Shown one piece after another: positions 62,854 through 64,000 of a stretch of 64,000 nt of DNA. The DNA lies in contig NZ_AP018786.1 of the NCBI RefSeq assembly GCF_003609995.1, positions 1,436,001 through 1,500,000 of the forward strand, in the 5' to 3' direction. The notes beneath the pieces were generated by a model. That model worked only from the letters and a program-made list of their open reading frames with translations. It had not been told where the DNA came from and searched no databases. Each line of letters opens with the position of its first letter. The first letter of the stretch is position 1. The position numbers and the translations under genes were made by a program. The stretch is from Sutterella megalosphaeroides (GTDB lineage Bacteria > Pseudomonadota > Gammaproteobacteria > Burkholderiales > Burkholderiaceae_F).

Positions 62854-63297
62854 TGCAAACAGACCTTGTTGACGAGTTGGCGGCGGGCAGGCCTAGGGCC
62901 ACCGTCTTCGAAGCGTCGCCCGGAAGGCCCGTCGTCGGGCGAAAGCCCGAGAAGTCGCTCGCGCACGTCGGGACCATCGAGTCGGAGAGCCGTACGTGAC
63001 GCAGCGTGGCGCGAGCACCACAATCGGGACCGCATGGATGACCGCATCCCGCAGCGCCCGCAACACGCATCGCCGGTTGCAACCGAAGAACCGCACCGCG
63101 AACCGCCCGAGGAACCCGCAAAGCCCGTGATTCGAAGCATCCATGAGATTGCCGCCCGACGTGCGGAGCAAGCCACACGCGGGTCGTCGGGACTCCTTAA
63201 GCCCGTTCGCGGCGGCGAACGCGCTACCCTCAGGGACTACACGGCGCCGCCCGTCCATATCATCTACACGCCTTCGGGCGGGAAGCCCGATCGGTGA
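62853..63297 (+). other. possible small gene split by a frameshift
   Basis: ATG at 62853 opens 48 codons (MQTDLVDELAAGRPRATVFE, ending GTIESESRT) to a TGA at about 62997-62999. The adjacent frame continues at once as VRDAAWREHHNRDRMDDRIP, then IRSIHEIAARRAEQATRG, and YTAPPVHIIYTPSGGKPDR to 63297. Joined by a one-base shift near 62990 they would make a ~147-aa proline-rich, charged protein. The ATG at 63034 is an alternative independent start. No clear ribosome binding site and no known family. Confidence 0.35.
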
Positions 63298-63783
63298 GAC
63301 GTTCGCCAAGGATCGACGCGACGGGCAGGGCGGTCGCATCGGCTGCGGCTCGGGAGCTTCAAGGCGCCGAGCCGCAACGAACGGTCGAAAACGCCGTTGA
63401 ACGTCGACGGCAAGCGTGGTTGGCGACTCAACGAATCCAAACGGCGAACCGAGCCGAAAACCATCTGAAAATTGCTCCGAAACTCAAAATTCAACATAAC
63501 GACTATTATGTTGAGTAATTTTTAAAGGTTTTTTCGAAATTTCCGCTCGAATCCGTTCGACTACAAATCGTCCGTCGAACCTTCTGCGCGCCGCGTCGAG
63601 CCGCCCGGATCTGCTCGTCCGTGACTGTCCGCCCCGCCGCGCTCGTTCGCTTTCGTCCCGGGCGTTCCTTCGTTTGCAAACACTTCGGGCCCCGCAGACT
63701 TCGGAGTTTCTCTCCATGCCCGTGAGGCCCGAATTCGGTTCGGTCGATCGCCGTTCCCGTCAGCCGGTCGGCTCAACGAAGTC
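63298..63783. other. 486-base intergenic region
   Basis: No gene seen. An AT-rich stretch holds a perfect 9-bp inverted repeat TCAACATAA / TTATGTTGA (63491-63499 and 63506-63514) followed by T-rich sequence (ATTTTTAAAGGTTTTTT). This could be a terminator for plus-strand transcription. Confidence 0.5.
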
Positions 63784-64000
63784 TCAGGCCTTCGTCACGA
63801 CCGGACGCATCACCGACGCGATGTGCGCGCGAACGCCCGCAGCCATGGCGGACTCGTCCGGGTTGAACATGTCCGAATGGTTGTTCGGAGCGTTCACGAC
63901 GCCTTCGGGGTCGGTCCCAAGGAACATGTAGACCGAAGGCACCTTCTGCGCGTAGTAGGAAAAGTCTTCGCTCGCGCCGACGCCCTTCTCGATTTCGACG
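63784..64000 (-). CDS. M20-family amidohydrolase/peptidase, C-terminal part
   Basis: Only the last 71 codons are inside the window; the stop is at 63786-63784. VEIEKGVGASEDFSYYAQKV followed by PSVYMFLGTD and APNNHSDMFNPDESAM are the conserved C-terminal motifs of M20 metallo-amidohydrolases (aminoacylase/HipO/aminobenzoyl-glutamate hydrolase type), including the acidic ligand region and the second-metal His. Substrate unknown. Confidence 0.88.
   Translation of the reverse strand, partial: VEIEKGVGASEDFSYYAQKVPSVYMFLGTDPEGVVNAPNNHSDMFNPDESAMAAGVRAHIASVMRPVVTKA

Noticed and set aside
1-64000. tRNA, rRNA, riboswitch, insertion sequence and replication origin
   Set aside because: No stretch showed the conserved arms, transposase motifs or iteron arrays needed to call one.

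Overview
The window reads as a GC-rich, gene-dense chromosome segment of a gut-type betaproteobacterium, most likely Sutterellaceae (Sutterella/Parasutterella/Duodenibacillus group). This is inferred from gene content: a type V autotransporter, an iron-containing alcohol dehydrogenase, L-asparaginase, a Tat-exported aspartyl dipeptidase, an AspT/YidE-type exchanger, and two exported flavocytochrome-c/fumarate-reductase-like flavoproteins. The set suggests an asaccharolytic, amino-acid and organic-acid based, respiring lifestyle. No rRNA or tRNA gene was found.

Left half (1-34.7 kb). 1-3.9 kb is a large minus-strand autotransporter, cut by the window edge and carrying a C7 tract that puts the only obvious ATG out of frame. 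4.2-12.3 kb holds the alcohol dehydrogenase, asparaginase, two small lipoproteins, and an esterase-YfcC transporter operon divergent from a GntR regulator. 13.1-14.0 kb is a Tat-exported PepE-like dipeptidase. 14.4-21.7 kb is a five-gene cytoplasmic operon of protein-interaction modules (TPR, DUF1266, ankyrin, ankyrin, YbjN) with no known function. 21.8-34.7 kb holds an AspT/YidE exchanger, a truncated aldo/keto reductase, a D-serine dehydratase-like PLP enzyme, an FMN-domain flavoprotein divergent from a LysR regulator, a RidA/threonine-synthase-like pair, a tandem universal stress protein, an H-NS-like protein, a small unknown gene and a Tat flavoprotein.

Right half (35.3-62.8 kb) is a defence island. 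It opens with a clearly AT-richer two-gene cassette: an OLD-like ATPase/TOPRIM nuclease and a D12-class adenine methyltransferase. Next is a plus-strand DISARM-like operon: a DrmD-like SNF2 helicase, a 1727-aa Eco57I/DrmMI-like adenine methyltransferase, a 2335-aa SF2 helicase with DUF1998-type Cys cluster and Vsr-like nuclease domain, and an SF1 UvrD-like helicase with a RelE-like N-terminal domain. Separate drmA, drmB and drmC genes are absent. A 131-aa acidic ORF follows, then a duplicated scrap of the SF1 helicase 3' end, an orphan three-repeat CRISPR array, and a type IV EVE-McrB/McrC pair whose mcrB carries a one-base frameshift in a C tract. A minus-strand AAA/DUF4143 ATPase closes the island. 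The right edge holds the 3' end of an M20 amidohydrolase.

Logic (inference): the methyltransferases mark self DNA; the SNF2/DUF1998/UvrD helicases and the OLD nuclease would act on unmarked DNA; EVE-McrBC would cut foreign modified DNA. Main candidates for an undescribed system: the fused four-gene DISARM-like operon, the OLD-nuclease/adenine-methyltransferase cassette, and outside the island the TPR-DUF1266-ankyrin-YbjN operon.
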